Source: Streptomyces sp. CB00455 (lineage in GTDB: Bacteria; Actinomycetota; Actinomycetes; Streptomycetales; Streptomycetaceae). Taken from it: a DNA stretch of 64,000 nucleotides. Below are positions 17,969 through 26,572 of the stretch, piece after piece. How positions within the stretch are numbered: the first letter of the stretch is position 1; the number at the start of each line of letters is the position of its first letter. Location: contig NZ_LIVQ01000003.1 in the NCBI RefSeq assembly GCF_001905445.1, positions 434,102 to 498,101 of the forward strand, written 5' to 3'. The notes under the pieces are model-generated. The model saw only the letters and a program-made list of their open reading frames with translations, was not told the DNA's origin and ran no database searches. The translations under genes and the position numbers were made by a program.

Positions 17969-19243
17969 CTACTTCCAGCCCTTGAGGATCTTGCGGAACT
18001 CGGCGCCGGCCGACTTGGCCGCGTCCTCCGGGGAGGAGGCCCCGGTGATCGCCTTGGTGTACTCGACCTTCAGCGGCTCGAAGAGGGAGCCGTTCTCCGG
18101 GATCCAGGCGCGCTCGACGGCCTTGTCCACGGCCGGCTTGAAGAACTGCACCATCTCGCTGCCCTTGACGTCCGGCTGCTCGTAGGCGGCGGTCCGGGTG
18201 GGGAGCAGGCTCAGCTCCTTGGCGGACTGCACCTGGACCTCCTGGGAGGTCATGTAGTCCACGAAGGCGTGCGCGGCGGCGGTGTTCTTGGAGCCGGCGT
18301 AGACCGCGAGGTCGTGGCCGCCCTGCGGGGCGCCCGCCTTGACCGAGCCGGCCGGGACGGCGGCGACGCCGAGGTTGGCCTTGTCCTTGAACTGGTCGCC
18401 CGCGTAGGTGTCGGCGACGGCCCACGGACCGTTGATCATCATGGCGACCTCCCCGGACTTGAAGGCGGTCTGCATGTTCGTCCAGCCGTCGGTGGCGTTG
18501 GTGAGCGCCGCCCCCGAGGTGACCAGGTCGCGCGCGGTCTTGAAGGCCTTGACGCCCGCCGCGTTGTCGACGGTGACCGTCTTGTTCTTGGCGTCGACCA
18601 GGTCGCCGCCCTCCCCGTAGATCAGCGGGAGGAACCAGTAGGAGTCGTCGCCGCGCAGGTAGAGGCCGGCCTTGCCGGTCTTGGCCTTGACGGCGGCCGC
18701 GGCGGTCTTCAGCTCCTCCAGCGTGGCGGGCGGCTGCACACCGGCGTCGGCGAGCATCTTCTTGTTGTAGAAGAGGCCGAGCGTGTCGATGACCTGCGGG
18801 ACGGCGTAGGTCTTGCCCTCGAACTTGCCGCTGGCGGCGGCCTGCGGCAGGAACTCGGCGTCGATCTTCTTGGCCGTCTCGGCCGGCACCTCGTCGAGGT
18901 ACTGCAGGGAGGCGAAGTCGGCGACCCAGCCGACGTCGGCGCGGATCACGTCGGGGGCGTCGGAACCGCTGCTGAAGGCGTTCTTGACCTTGTTCTGCGC
19001 GTCGCCGTAGGGGACGTTGACGTACTTGACGGTCACCTTCGGGTGCTTCGCCGTGAAGCCCTCGGCGATCTTCTGGAAGCTGGCCTTCTCGGCGTCGTTC
19101 GAGGTGTCCCACCACGTGACCGTGCCGGAGAGCTCGCCGCCGGCCTTGGTTTCCTGGCCGTCGTCCTTGGTGTCACCGCCGCAAGCCGTCGCCGCGAGCG
19201 CCAGGGTCGCGACCAGCGCGGTGGCCGCTATGCCACGCCGCAT
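17969..19243 (-). CDS. malE: Maltose/maltodextrin-binding lipoprotein MalE
   Basis: A 424-residue extracellular solute-binding protein (family 1). The start is the ATG at 19243, giving a lipoprotein signal peptide with lipobox LAATACGG near residues 17-24, so it is anchored to the outer face of the membrane. The first beta-strand reads GTVTWWDTSNDAEKASF, typical of sugar-binding members, and the C-terminus ends with FRKILKGWK. It is first gene of malEFG-aglA-lacI, and its promoter region holds CTTGC/GCAAG operator-like repeats. Confidence 0.94.
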   Translation of the reverse strand: MRRGIAATALVATLALAATACGGDTKDDGQETKAGGELSGTVTWWDTSNDAEKASFQKIAEGFTAKHPKVTVKYVNVPYGDAQNKVKNAFSSGSDAPDVIRADVGWVADFASLQYLDEVPAETAKKIDAEFLPQAAASGKFEGKTYAVPQVIDTLGLFYNKKMLADAGVQPPATLEELKTAAAAVKAKTGKAGLYLRGDDSYWFLPLIYGEGGDLVDAKNKTVTVDNAAGVKAFKTARDLVTSGAALTNATDGWTNMQTAFKSGEVAMMINGPWAVADTYAGDQFKDKANLGVAAVPAGSVKAGAPQGGHDLAVYAGSKNTAAAHAFVDYMTSQEVQVQSAKELSLLPTRTAAYEQPDVKGSEMVQFFKPAVDKAVERAWIPENGSLFEPLKVEYTKAITGASSPEDAAKSAGAEFRKILKGWK

Positions 19244-19326
19244 ATGAACTCCTTCGATGATCCCGGCCGCGCCTCGCGGTCCCGAGTTGCCAGGAACGTA
19301 ACAAGCCTGAAAGAAGTCCGAAAGAG

Positions 19327-19347
19327 CTTGCGGCAATTTTCTGCAAG
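19327..19347 (-). promoter_or_regulatory. Putative MalR operator before malE
   Basis: The half-sites CTTGC (19327-19331) and GCAAG (19343-19347) form an inverted repeat; on the minus strand the left part reads CTTGCAGAAAATTG. It lies 84-104 bp before malE and about 120 bp before the divergent glucosidase gene, so it could control both. A further partial site, TTGCCGCAGCTTGC, lies at 19382-19395. Confidence 0.6.
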
Positions 19348-19464
19348 ACCCGCTGATCGTTACATCCGTGTGTCCGGACGGTTGCCGCAGCTTGCTGTTA
19401 GTTCGAGTCACCTTCGACTGCCCGGGCCCGCAACCAGGGGAGGTGTGCTCGCGTTGACCCCGAT

Positions 19465-21171
19465 ATGACCCACGAGGCGACGGCCGTCCAGCTTGCAAGC
19501 GCTTCCAGCAACGCCGCCGCGCGTGACGGCTGGTGGCGCGATGCCGTCATCTACCAGGTGTACGTGCGCTCCTTCGCCGACAGCGACGGCGACGGCATCG
19601 GGGACCTGCGCGGGGTGCGCGAGCGGCTCCCGCACCTGACCCGCCTCGGGGTCGACGCCGTGTGGCTCACCCCCTTCTACGTCTCCCCCCAGGCGGACGG
19701 CGGCTACGACGTCGCCGACTACCGGGCCGTCGATCCGCTCTTCGGCGACCTCACCGACGCCGACGAGCTGGTCCGCGCCGCGCACGCCCTGGGACTGCGG
19801 GTGATCGTGGACGCGGTGGCGAACCACACCTCCGAGCGGCACCCGTGGTTCCGGGCCGCCCTCGCCGGGGAGCCGGGAGCCCGGGAGCGCTACCACTTCC
19901 GCCCGGGCCGCGGGAGGGACGGCGACGAGCCGCCGAACGACTGGGAGTCCGTGTTCGGCGGCCCCGCCTGGACCCGGACCCCGGACGGGGAGTGGTACCT
20001 GCACCTCTTCGCCCCCCAGCAGCCCGATCTGGACTGGGAGCACCCCGAGGTCGCCGCCGAGTTCGCCTCCGTGCTGCGCTTCTGGCTGGACCTCGGCGTC
20101 GACGGCTTCCGCGTCGACGTCGCCCACGGCATGGTCAAGGCCCCGGGCCTGCCCGACATCGGCCGCGGAGCGCAGGCCACCCTCATCGGGACCGAGTCCC
20201 TCCCCTTCTTCGACCAGGACGGGGTGCACGAGATCCACCGCTCCTGGCGACGGCTCCTGGATTCCTACGAGGGCCCGCGCATCGGGGTCGCCGAAGCCTG
20301 GGCCCCGACGTCCGAGCGGCTCGCCCTCTACGTCCGCCCCGACGAGATGCACCAGGCCTTCAACTTCCGCTTCCTGAACTGTCCCTGGGACCCGCAGGCC
20401 ATGCGCACCGTCATCGACGAGTCGCTGGCCGCCACCGCCTCGGTGGGTGCGCCGACGACGTGGGTGCTGTCCAACCACGACGTGGTGCGGCACGTGACGC
20501 GCTACGGGGGCGGGGCGCAGGGCCTGGCCCGGGCCCGGGCGGCCGCCCTGCTGATGCTGGCGCTGCCGGGCTCGGCGTACGTCTACCAGGGTGAGGAGCT
20601 GGGCCTGCCGGAGGTCCTCGACCTGCCCGACGAGGTGCGCCAGGACCCGGCCTTCCACCGCACCGCCGGCCGGGACGGGCTGCGCGACGGCTGCCGGGTG
20701 CCGATCCCCTGGTGCGGCGAGGAGCCCCCGTACGGCTTCGGGCCCGCCGGGAGCTGGCTGCCGCAGCCCGCCGGCTGGGGCGGGCTCAGCGTCGCCGCCC
20801 AGACCGGCGACCCGCACTCGACCCTGGAGCTGTACCGCGCCGCCATCGAACTGCGCCGGGCCATCCCCGGCCTCGGTGCACCGGGGGCGGGTCTCGCCGC
20901 CCCCGGCGGGGGCGGGGGCGCCGAGACGGACGAGGCAGACGAGGGGGACGAGGCGGACGAGGCCGCGGCCCCCTGCGGGATGCGGTGGCGGCCCGCGCGG
21001 GAGGGCGTGCTGCTCTTCACCCGGCCCGGCTTCGCCTGCACCGTCAACACCCGGCCCGTACGAGTGGAGCTGCCCTCCCCCGGACGCCCCGTGCTCTCCA
21101 GCGCGCCCGTGGAGACGGACGGCCGCACGGTCCTGCTTCCCGCCGATTCGTGCACCTGGTGGGCAACGTGA
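19465..21171 (+). CDS. Second cytoplasmic GH13 alpha-glucosidase, divergent from malE
   Basis: A 568-residue paralogue of the glucosidase at 14456. It has the same opening (GWWRDAVIYQVYVRSFADSD) and conserved regions DAVANHTSERH near 112, FRVDVAHG near 213, GVAEAW near 273 and LSNHDVVRHVTR near 333, so it should be active on short maltodextrins or isomaltosides. It differs by an insertion of roughly 35 residues near 470-510 that is rich in Gly/Ala and then Asp/Glu (ETDEADEGDEADEAAAPC), between the catalytic domain and the C-terminal beta-domain. No signal peptide is seen. It is followed 25 bp later by malR. The start region carries an operator-like GCTTGCAAGC inside the coding sequence. Confidence 0.92.
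   Translation: MTHEATAVQLASASSNAAARDGWWRDAVIYQVYVRSFADSDGDGIGDLRGVRERLPHLTRLGVDAVWLTPFYVSPQADGGYDVADYRAVDPLFGDLTDADELVRAAHALGLRVIVDAVANHTSERHPWFRAALAGEPGARERYHFRPGRGRDGDEPPNDWESVFGGPAWTRTPDGEWYLHLFAPQQPDLDWEHPEVAAEFASVLRFWLDLGVDGFRVDVAHGMVKAPGLPDIGRGAQATLIGTESLPFFDQDGVHEIHRSWRRLLDSYEGPRIGVAEAWAPTSERLALYVRPDEMHQAFNFRFLNCPWDPQAMRTVIDESLAATASVGAPTTWVLSNHDVVRHVTRYGGGAQGLARARAAALLMLALPGSAYVYQGEELGLPEVLDLPDEVRQDPAFHRTAGRDGLRDGCRVPIPWCGEEPPYGFGPAGSWLPQPAGWGGLSVAAQTGDPHSTLELYRAAIELRRAIPGLGAPGAGLAAPGGGGGAETDEADEGDEADEAAAPCGMRWRPAREGVLLFTRPGFACTVNTRPVRVELPSPGRPVLSSAPVETDGRTVLLPADSCTWWAT
19491..19500. promoter_or_regulatory. Operator-like palindrome inside the 5' end of the second glucosidase gene
   Basis: GCTTGCAAGC is a perfect 10-bp palindrome with the same CTTGC/GCAAG half-sites as the mal and amylase operators, at codons 9-12. 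It could be an auxiliary or roadblock operator, or chance. Confidence 0.35.
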
Positions 21172-21196
21172 CCCACGACCGGTACAGTCCAATCCT

Positions 21197-22228
21197 GTGA
21201 CCGCACGGCTAGCCGACATCGCAGCCCAGGCGGGGGTCAGCGAAGCCACAGTCAGCCGCGTGCTCAACGGCAAGCCCGGTGTGGCCGCGGGCACCCGTGA
21301 ATCCGTGCTGGCCGCCCTCGACGTGCTGGGCTACGAACGGCCCGTACGGCTGCGCCAGCGCAGCGCGGGACTGGTCGGGCTGATAACCCCCGAGCTGGAC
21401 AACCCCATCTTCCCGGCGCTCGCCCAGGTCATCGGACAGGCGCTGACCCGGCAGGGGTACACGCCCGTGCTGGCCACGCAGACCCCCGGCGGGTCCACCG
21501 AGGACGAACTGACCGAGATGCTGGTCGACCGCGGGGTCTCCGGCATCATCTTCGTCTCCGGTCTGCACGCCGACACCACCGCCGACATGGGCCGCTACGA
21601 CCAACTCCGCGGCCAGGGCGTCCCGTACGTCCTCATCAACGGGTTCTCCGACAAGGTGCAGGCCCCCTTCGTCTCGCCCGACGACCGGGCCGCGATGCAG
21701 TTGGCGGTCACCCACCTGACGGCCCTGGGGCACACCCGGATCGGGCTCGCGGTCGGACCCAAGCGCTTCGTACCGGTCCTGCGCAAGATCGAGGGCTTCC
21801 GGCTCGGCATGATGGAGCGGCTCGGACTCGACGAGGCCGAGACGGAGGAGCTCGTCCAGCACTCCCTCTACACGCTGGAGGGCGGTCAGGCCGCCGCGGC
21901 CGCGCTCATCGCGCGCGGTTGCACGGCGGTGGTGTGTGCCAGCGACATGATGGCGCTCGGCGCGATCCGCGCCGCCCGGCAGCAGGGCCTGAAGGTGCCG
22001 CAGGACGTGTCGGTCGTCGGTTTCGACGACTCCCCTCTCATAGCGTTCACCGATCCGCCGCTCACCACCATCCGGCAGCCCGTCCAGGCCATGGGGCAGG
22101 CGGCCGTCCGGACCCTGCTGGAGGAGATCGGCGGTACGCCGGCCCCGCACAGCGAATTCGTCTTCCTGCCGGAACTGGTGGTCCGCGGCTCCACGGCCTC
22201 GGGTCCGGGACAGCGCCGCCGGCCCTGA
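21197..22228 (+). CDS. malR: LacI-family repressor of maltose/starch genes (MalR/Reg1 type)
   Basis: A 343-residue LacI-family regulator. The N-terminal DNA-binding domain reads TARLADIAAQAGVSEATVSR, then VLNGKPGVAAGTRESVLAAL; the effector domain ends HSEFVFLPELVVRGSTASGP. The sequence closely resembles the regulator known as MalR/Reg1 in S. coelicolor and S. lividans, which represses malE and amylase genes. That gene also sits divergently beside malE, though here a glucosidase gene intervenes. The GTG at 21197 starts 25 bp after the glucosidase stop. It is a full-length paralogue of the lacI at 13458. Confidence 0.93.
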   Translation: MTARLADIAAQAGVSEATVSRVLNGKPGVAAGTRESVLAALDVLGYERPVRLRQRSAGLVGLITPELDNPIFPALAQVIGQALTRQGYTPVLATQTPGGSTEDELTEMLVDRGVSGIIFVSGLHADTTADMGRYDQLRGQGVPYVLINGFSDKVQAPFVSPDDRAAMQLAVTHLTALGHTRIGLAVGPKRFVPVLRKIEGFRLGMMERLGLDEAETEELVQHSLYTLEGGQAAAAALIARGCTAVVCASDMMALGAIRAARQQGLKVPQDVSVVGFDDSPLIAFTDPPLTTIRQPVQAMGQAAVRTLLEEIGGTPAPHSEFVFLPELVVRGSTASGPGQRRRP

Positions 22229-22242
22229 GCCGTCCGGCGGAT

Positions 22243-22290
22243 CCCGGGGGGCGTCTGACCCGGCGGTCCGGTACCGCGCGGCCCCCCGGG
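22243..22290 (+). terminator. Putative terminator after malR
   Basis: CCCGGGGGGC (22243-22252) pairs exactly with GCCCCCCGGG (22281-22290) across a 28-nt loop that holds a further small stem. There is no T-run, which is common for Streptomyces terminators. Confidence 0.5.
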
Positions 22291-22381
22291 GCTGGGGTCA
22301 TCCGCAGGGCTGAGCGGCTGCGCCGAAGACCGTCCCGAGGGATGATCGGAGGCGAGAAGGCATCTGGCAGACTCTCTCCCC

Positions 22382-23269
22382 ATGGGTGAAGCGAGCGTGA
22401 AGACACTGGAAACCCGGACGGACGTCTCGTCACCCCCCGTGACCGAGAGCGCGGCCCGCCCGGATTCCGAGCGCGCCCTGCTCACCCGCTTGCGGTTGCC
22501 GCGGCGGCCGCGGATCTGGTTCGAGATCGTGCTCATCGCGGTCAGCTACTGGACCTACTCGCTGATCCGCAACGCGGTACCCGAGCAGAAGGCGGCCGCC
22601 CTCGCGAACGCCGACTGGATCTGGCGCACCGAGCGGATGCTGGGCATCGCCGTCGAGCAGTCGGTCAACCACGGCGTCAATTCGGTGACGTGGCTGATCG
22701 TGGGGATGAACTACTACTACGCCACGCTCCACTTCGTCGTGACCATCGGCGTGCTGGTGTGGATCTACCGGTTCCATCCCGGGCGTTACGCCGCCACACG
22801 CCTGATCCTCTTCGCGACCACCGGCGTGGCCCTGCTCGGCTACTTCTTCTACCCGCTCGCGCCGCCCCGGCTGATGAACGGGCAGAACTTCGTCGACACG
22901 GTGCTGGTCCACCACACCTGGGGTTCCATGGCCTCCGGGAACCTCAAGCACATGTCGAACCAGTACGCCGCCATGCCGTCCATGCACATAGGGTGGTCGC
23001 TCTGGTGCGGCCTGACGGTCTTCGCGGTCGCCTCCGCCCCCTGGGCGCGGATCCTGGGCCTCCTCTACCCGACGGCGACCCTCGTCGTCATCGTGGCCAC
23101 CGCCAACCACTTCTGGCTCGACGCCGTGGGCGGCATGCTCTGCCTGTCCTTCGGCTACGCGGTCTCGCGGTCCTGGTACGGATCGCTCCCGCACCGGCTG
23201 CCGCGCCACCCCGAGCACACGGGCCCGCACCCGGCGGCGGCGGCGCTGCTCAACCGCTTCCGCCGCTAG
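22382..23269 (+). CDS. PAP2-superfamily membrane phosphatase (inositol phosphotransferase-like)
   Basis: A 295-residue integral membrane protein with about six hydrophobic segments. The catalytic signature is the AUR1/IPC-synthase variant of PAP2: AAMPSMHIGWSLW near residue 200 and ATANHFWLDAVGG near 243, giving the His-His-Asp triad. It should act on a lipid phosphate or transfer a phospho-head group at the outer membrane face. The substrate is not determinable. The ATG at 22382 is preceded by a short promoter region; the gene converges with glnE. Confidence 0.87.
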   Translation: MGEASVKTLETRTDVSSPPVTESAARPDSERALLTRLRLPRRPRIWFEIVLIAVSYWTYSLIRNAVPEQKAAALANADWIWRTERMLGIAVEQSVNHGVNSVTWLIVGMNYYYATLHFVVTIGVLVWIYRFHPGRYAATRLILFATTGVALLGYFFYPLAPPRLMNGQNFVDTVLVHHTWGSMASGNLKHMSNQYAAMPSMHIGWSLWCGLTVFAVASAPWARILGLLYPTATLVVIVATANHFWLDAVGGMLCLSFGYAVSRSWYGSLPHRLPRHPEHTGPHPAAAALLNRFRR

Positions 23270-23385
23270 CGCACCCGCCGCCCACCCCCGGGCCCTTGTC
23301 AAGCGCGGCCCGGCGGGCCCCCGGCGGCCGGGGCCGCCCCCGGCGTCTTCGCCTTCCCGGGGCCGGCCGCCCCGCAGGCCGGGTC

Positions 23386-26300
23386 CTACGCCCCGTAGAA
23401 CAGTTCGTCCACCACTGCGCGGGCGCGCCGGGTGATGCGGCGGTAGTCGTCCAGCATTTCGCCGACCGTGCCCTCCGGGTAGCCGAGGTAGCGGCCGACC
23501 GCGCCGAGTTCGCGGGCCTCCGAGGGGAAGGTGTCCCCGGCGCGGCCGCGGACCAGCATCACCGCGTTGCGGACGCGGGTCGCCAGGACCCATGCCTCAT
23601 CCAGGATCTGCGCCTCCTCGGTCGGGATCAGCCCGGCCGCGTGGGCGGCGGCCAGGGCCTGGCGCGTCCGGGTGGTGCGCAGCCCCGGTTCGGCCCAGGC
23701 GTGCCGCATCTGGATCAGCTGGACGGTCCACTCGACGTCGCTGAGGCCGCCGCGGCCGAGTTTGGCGTGCAGGGTCGGATCGGCGCCGCGGGGCATCCGC
23801 TCGGACTCCATGCGGGCCTTGAGCCGGCGGATCTCGCGCGCGGCGTCCTCGCCGAGCCCCTCCGCGGGGTAGCGCAGGGGGTCGATCAGCTCGATGAAGC
23901 GGCGGCCGAGCTCCTCGTCGCCGGCGACCGGTTCGGCGCGCAGCAGGGACTGGCTCTCCCAGGTCAGGGACCAGCGCCGGTAGTAGGCGGCGTACGAGGA
24001 CAGCGTGCGCACGAGCGGCCCGGAGCGGCCTTCGGGGCGCAGGTCGGCGTCGATCAGCAGCGGCGGGTCGGCGGTGGGCAGCTGGAGCAGCCTGCGCATC
24101 TCGGCGACGACGGCCTGCGCGGACTTCGCCGCGATCTGTTCGTCGACGCCCTCGCGGGGTTCGTGGACGAACAGCACATCGGCGTCGGAGCCGTAGCCCA
24201 GCTCGTGGCCGCCGAAGCGGCCGACGCCGATGACGGCGAAGCGGGTGGGCAGGGTGTCGCCGAAGTGGGAGTGGACGGCGGCGCGCAGGGCGCCGGCGAT
24301 GGTCGCTGCGGTGAGGTCGGAGACGGCTCCGCCGACCCGGTCGACGAGGGCCCCGTGATCCTCTTCGGCCGGTTTGTCCTCGGTGCCGTAGGCGCCGATG
24401 ATGTCGGCCGCGGTGGTGCGGAACAGCTCGCGGCGGCGCACCCCGCGGGCGGCGGCGACGGCGGCTTCGGGGCTGCCGGCGCGGCCGACGGCGGCGAGCA
24501 CCTCCTGCCGCAGGGCCTCGTGGGTACGGGGCTGCAGGCCCTCGGGGTCGCCGAGCAGGGCGACGGCCTCGGGGGCGCGCATCAGCAGGTCGGGGGCCAG
24601 GCGCCCGGCGGACAGGACGCGGGCGAGGTTCTCGGCGGCGGCCCCCTCGTCGCGCAGCAGGCGCAGGTACCAGGGCGTCTTGCCGAGGGCGTCGGAGACC
24701 TTGCGGAAGTTGAGCAGTCCGGCGTCCGGGTCGGCCGAGTCGGCGAACCAGCCGAGCATGACCGGCAGCAGGGTGCGCTGGATGGCGGCCTTGCGGGTCA
24801 CTCCGGAGGCGAGGGCTTCGAGGTGGCGCAGTGCGGCCACCGGGTCGGCGTACCCGAGGGCTTCGAGGCGCTGGCCGGCGGCGCGCGGGGAGAGCCGGGT
24901 CTCGCCGGGGGCGAGCTGCGCGACGGCGTCGAGCAGCGGCCGGTAGAAGAGCTTCTCGTGCAGGCGGCGGACCACGGAGGCGTGCCGGCGCCAGGCCTTG
25001 TTGAGCTCGGCGACGGGTTCGGTGCGCAGCCCCATGGAGCGGCCCAGGCGCCGCAGGTCGCCCTCGTCCTCGGGGACGAGATGGGTGCGGCGCAGCCGGT
25101 AGAGCTGGATGCGGTGCTCCATCGCGCGCAGGAAGCGGTAGGCGTCGTGCAGCTGGGCGGCGTCCGCGCGGCCGACGTAGCCCCCGGCGGCGAGGGCGTG
25201 CAGGGCGTCGAGGGTGGTGCCGGAGTGCAGGGTGGCGTCGCTGCGGCCGTGCACCAGCTGGAGGAGCTGGACGGCGAACTCGACGTCGCGCAGACCGCCC
25301 GGTCCGAGTTTCAGCTCGCGGTCGACCTGGGCGGCCGGGATGTTGTCGACGACGCGGCGGCGCATCTTCTGCACGTCGGCGACGAAGTTCTCGCGCTCGG
25401 CGGCCTGCCAGACGAGGGGCCCTATGGCCTCGATGTACTGCGCGCCGAGCTCGGGGTCCCCGGCGACGGGGCGGGCCTTGAGGAGGGCCTGGAACTCCCA
25501 GGTCTTGGCCCAGCGCTGGTAGTAGGCGAGGTGGGAGGAGAGCGTCCGTACGAGCGGGCCGTTGCGGCCCTCGGGGCGCAGGTTCGCGTCGACGGGCCAG
25601 ATGGTGCCCTCGACGGTGGTCTCGGAGCAGATCCGCATGAGGTGGGAGGCGAGGCGCGTGGCGGCCTGGACGGCCCGGCCCTCGTCGCCGCCCTGCGCGG
25701 GCGCGCCGTGGTGGTTCGCGGCCGGGGCGTCGGCGACGAAGATGACGTCGACGTCGGAGACGTAGTTGAGCTCGTTGCCGCCGCACTTGCCCATCGCGAT
25801 GACGGCGAGCCGGCACTGGGCGGCGTCCTCGGGCGCGGCGGCGGAGGCGATGCGCAGGGCCGCGCGCAGGGTGGCGGTCGCGAGGTCGGCGAGCTCGGCG
25901 GCGGTCTGGGCGACGTCTATGGTCCCGCAGACGTCACGGGCGGCGATGGAGAGCAGGCAGCGGCGGTAGGAGACGCGCAGCGCCACCGGGTCGTGGGCGT
26001 CGGCCAGGCCGCGTTCGAACTCGGGGAGCCCGGGATGCAGGTCGGCGGCCTCGTAGGTGACCAGGGCCTGCCAGTCGCGGGGGTGGCGGGCGAGGTGGTC
26101 CCCGAGGGCCTCGGAGGCGCCGAGCACGCCGAGCAGGCGGTCACGCAGGGGCTTGGCGCTGACGAGGGTGTCGAGGAGCCCGGGCAGTTCGTCGGCCGGC
26201 TGCGCCTCGGCGAGCCGGACGAGCCCGAGGAGGGCCAGGTCGGGGTCCGCGGTCGCCCCGAGGGCGTCGAGGAGCACGGGATCGGCGCGTACGGAAGCGA

Positions 26301-26400
26301 GCGCGTCGGTGTCGAGCAGCCGGGCGGCGGCCGAGGGGTCGGTGAAGCCGCTGCGGAGCAGCCTGCTGAAGGTGCTGCTCCTGCGTCCCGGGACCGTCAT
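23386..26400 (-). CDS. glnE: Bifunctional glutamine synthetase adenylyltransferase/deadenylyltransferase
   Basis: A 1004-residue enzyme that adenylylates and de-adenylylates glutamine synthetase I in response to nitrogen status. Two nucleotidyltransferase domains are clear. The N-terminal one has VIAMGKCGGNELNYVSDVDV near 203-222 (de-adenylylation) and the C-terminal one has VIGVGRFGGHELGYGSDADV near 720-740 (adenylylation), each with its DxD metal motif. Both halves also contain the paired R-PEGRNGPLVR / R-PEGRSGPLVR segments. The start is the ATG at 26400 (MTVPGRRSSTFSRLL), which matches the usual Streptomyces length of about 1000 residues. Confidence 0.96.
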   Translation of the reverse strand: MTVPGRRSSTFSRLLRSGFTDPSAAARLLDTDALASVRADPVLLDALGATADPDLALLGLVRLAEAQPADELPGLLDTLVSAKPLRDRLLGVLGASEALGDHLARHPRDWQALVTYEAADLHPGLPEFERGLADAHDPVALRVSYRRCLLSIAARDVCGTIDVAQTAAELADLATATLRAALRIASAAAPEDAAQCRLAVIAMGKCGGNELNYVSDVDVIFVADAPAANHHGAPAQGGDEGRAVQAATRLASHLMRICSETTVEGTIWPVDANLRPEGRNGPLVRTLSSHLAYYQRWAKTWEFQALLKARPVAGDPELGAQYIEAIGPLVWQAAERENFVADVQKMRRRVVDNIPAAQVDRELKLGPGGLRDVEFAVQLLQLVHGRSDATLHSGTTLDALHALAAGGYVGRADAAQLHDAYRFLRAMEHRIQLYRLRRTHLVPEDEGDLRRLGRSMGLRTEPVAELNKAWRRHASVVRRLHEKLFYRPLLDAVAQLAPGETRLSPRAAGQRLEALGYADPVAALRHLEALASGVTRKAAIQRTLLPVMLGWFADSADPDAGLLNFRKVSDALGKTPWYLRLLRDEGAAAENLARVLSAGRLAPDLLMRAPEAVALLGDPEGLQPRTHEALRQEVLAAVGRAGSPEAAVAAARGVRRRELFRTTAADIIGAYGTEDKPAEEDHGALVDRVGGAVSDLTAATIAGALRAAVHSHFGDTLPTRFAVIGVGRFGGHELGYGSDADVLFVHEPREGVDEQIAAKSAQAVVAEMRRLLQLPTADPPLLIDADLRPEGRSGPLVRTLSSYAAYYRRWSLTWESQSLLRAEPVAGDEELGRRFIELIDPLRYPAEGLGEDAAREIRRLKARMESERMPRGADPTLHAKLGRGGLSDVEWTVQLIQMRHAWAEPGLRTTRTRQALAAAHAAGLIPTEEAQILDEAWVLATRVRNAVMLVRGRAGDTFPSEARELGAVGRYLGYPEGTVGEMLDDYRRITRRARAVVDELFYGA

Positions 26401-26505
26401 CCCGCCGCCTCCCACGGTTGTCGCTGCCACTGCCCTGGCCTGCCTCGGGGTGAGCCTAGCCGGAGCAGGCGTTCGACTCACCGCCACGTATCATGAGGGG
26501 GCTTA

Positions 26506-26518
26506 TCGGATTATCCGA
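26506..26518. promoter_or_regulatory. AT-rich palindrome before the PIG-L genes
   Basis: TCGGAT-T-ATCCGA is a perfect 6+1+6 palindrome within an unusually AT-rich stretch, about 60 bp before the PIG-L start and 110 bp before glnE. It may be an operator or promoter element for either gene; no regulator is identified. Confidence 0.4.
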
Positions 26519-26572
26519 AGATTTATGGCGTGAAGGGGCAAGCTCCTCGCCGACCTGGCCAGGAGGAGCCCC

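Noticed and set aside
22690..26496. Long plus-strand frame of over 1200 codons across the PAP2 and glnE region
   Set aside because: It runs through the PAP2 gene in the wrong frame and antisense to glnE; its composition is typical of shadow frames.
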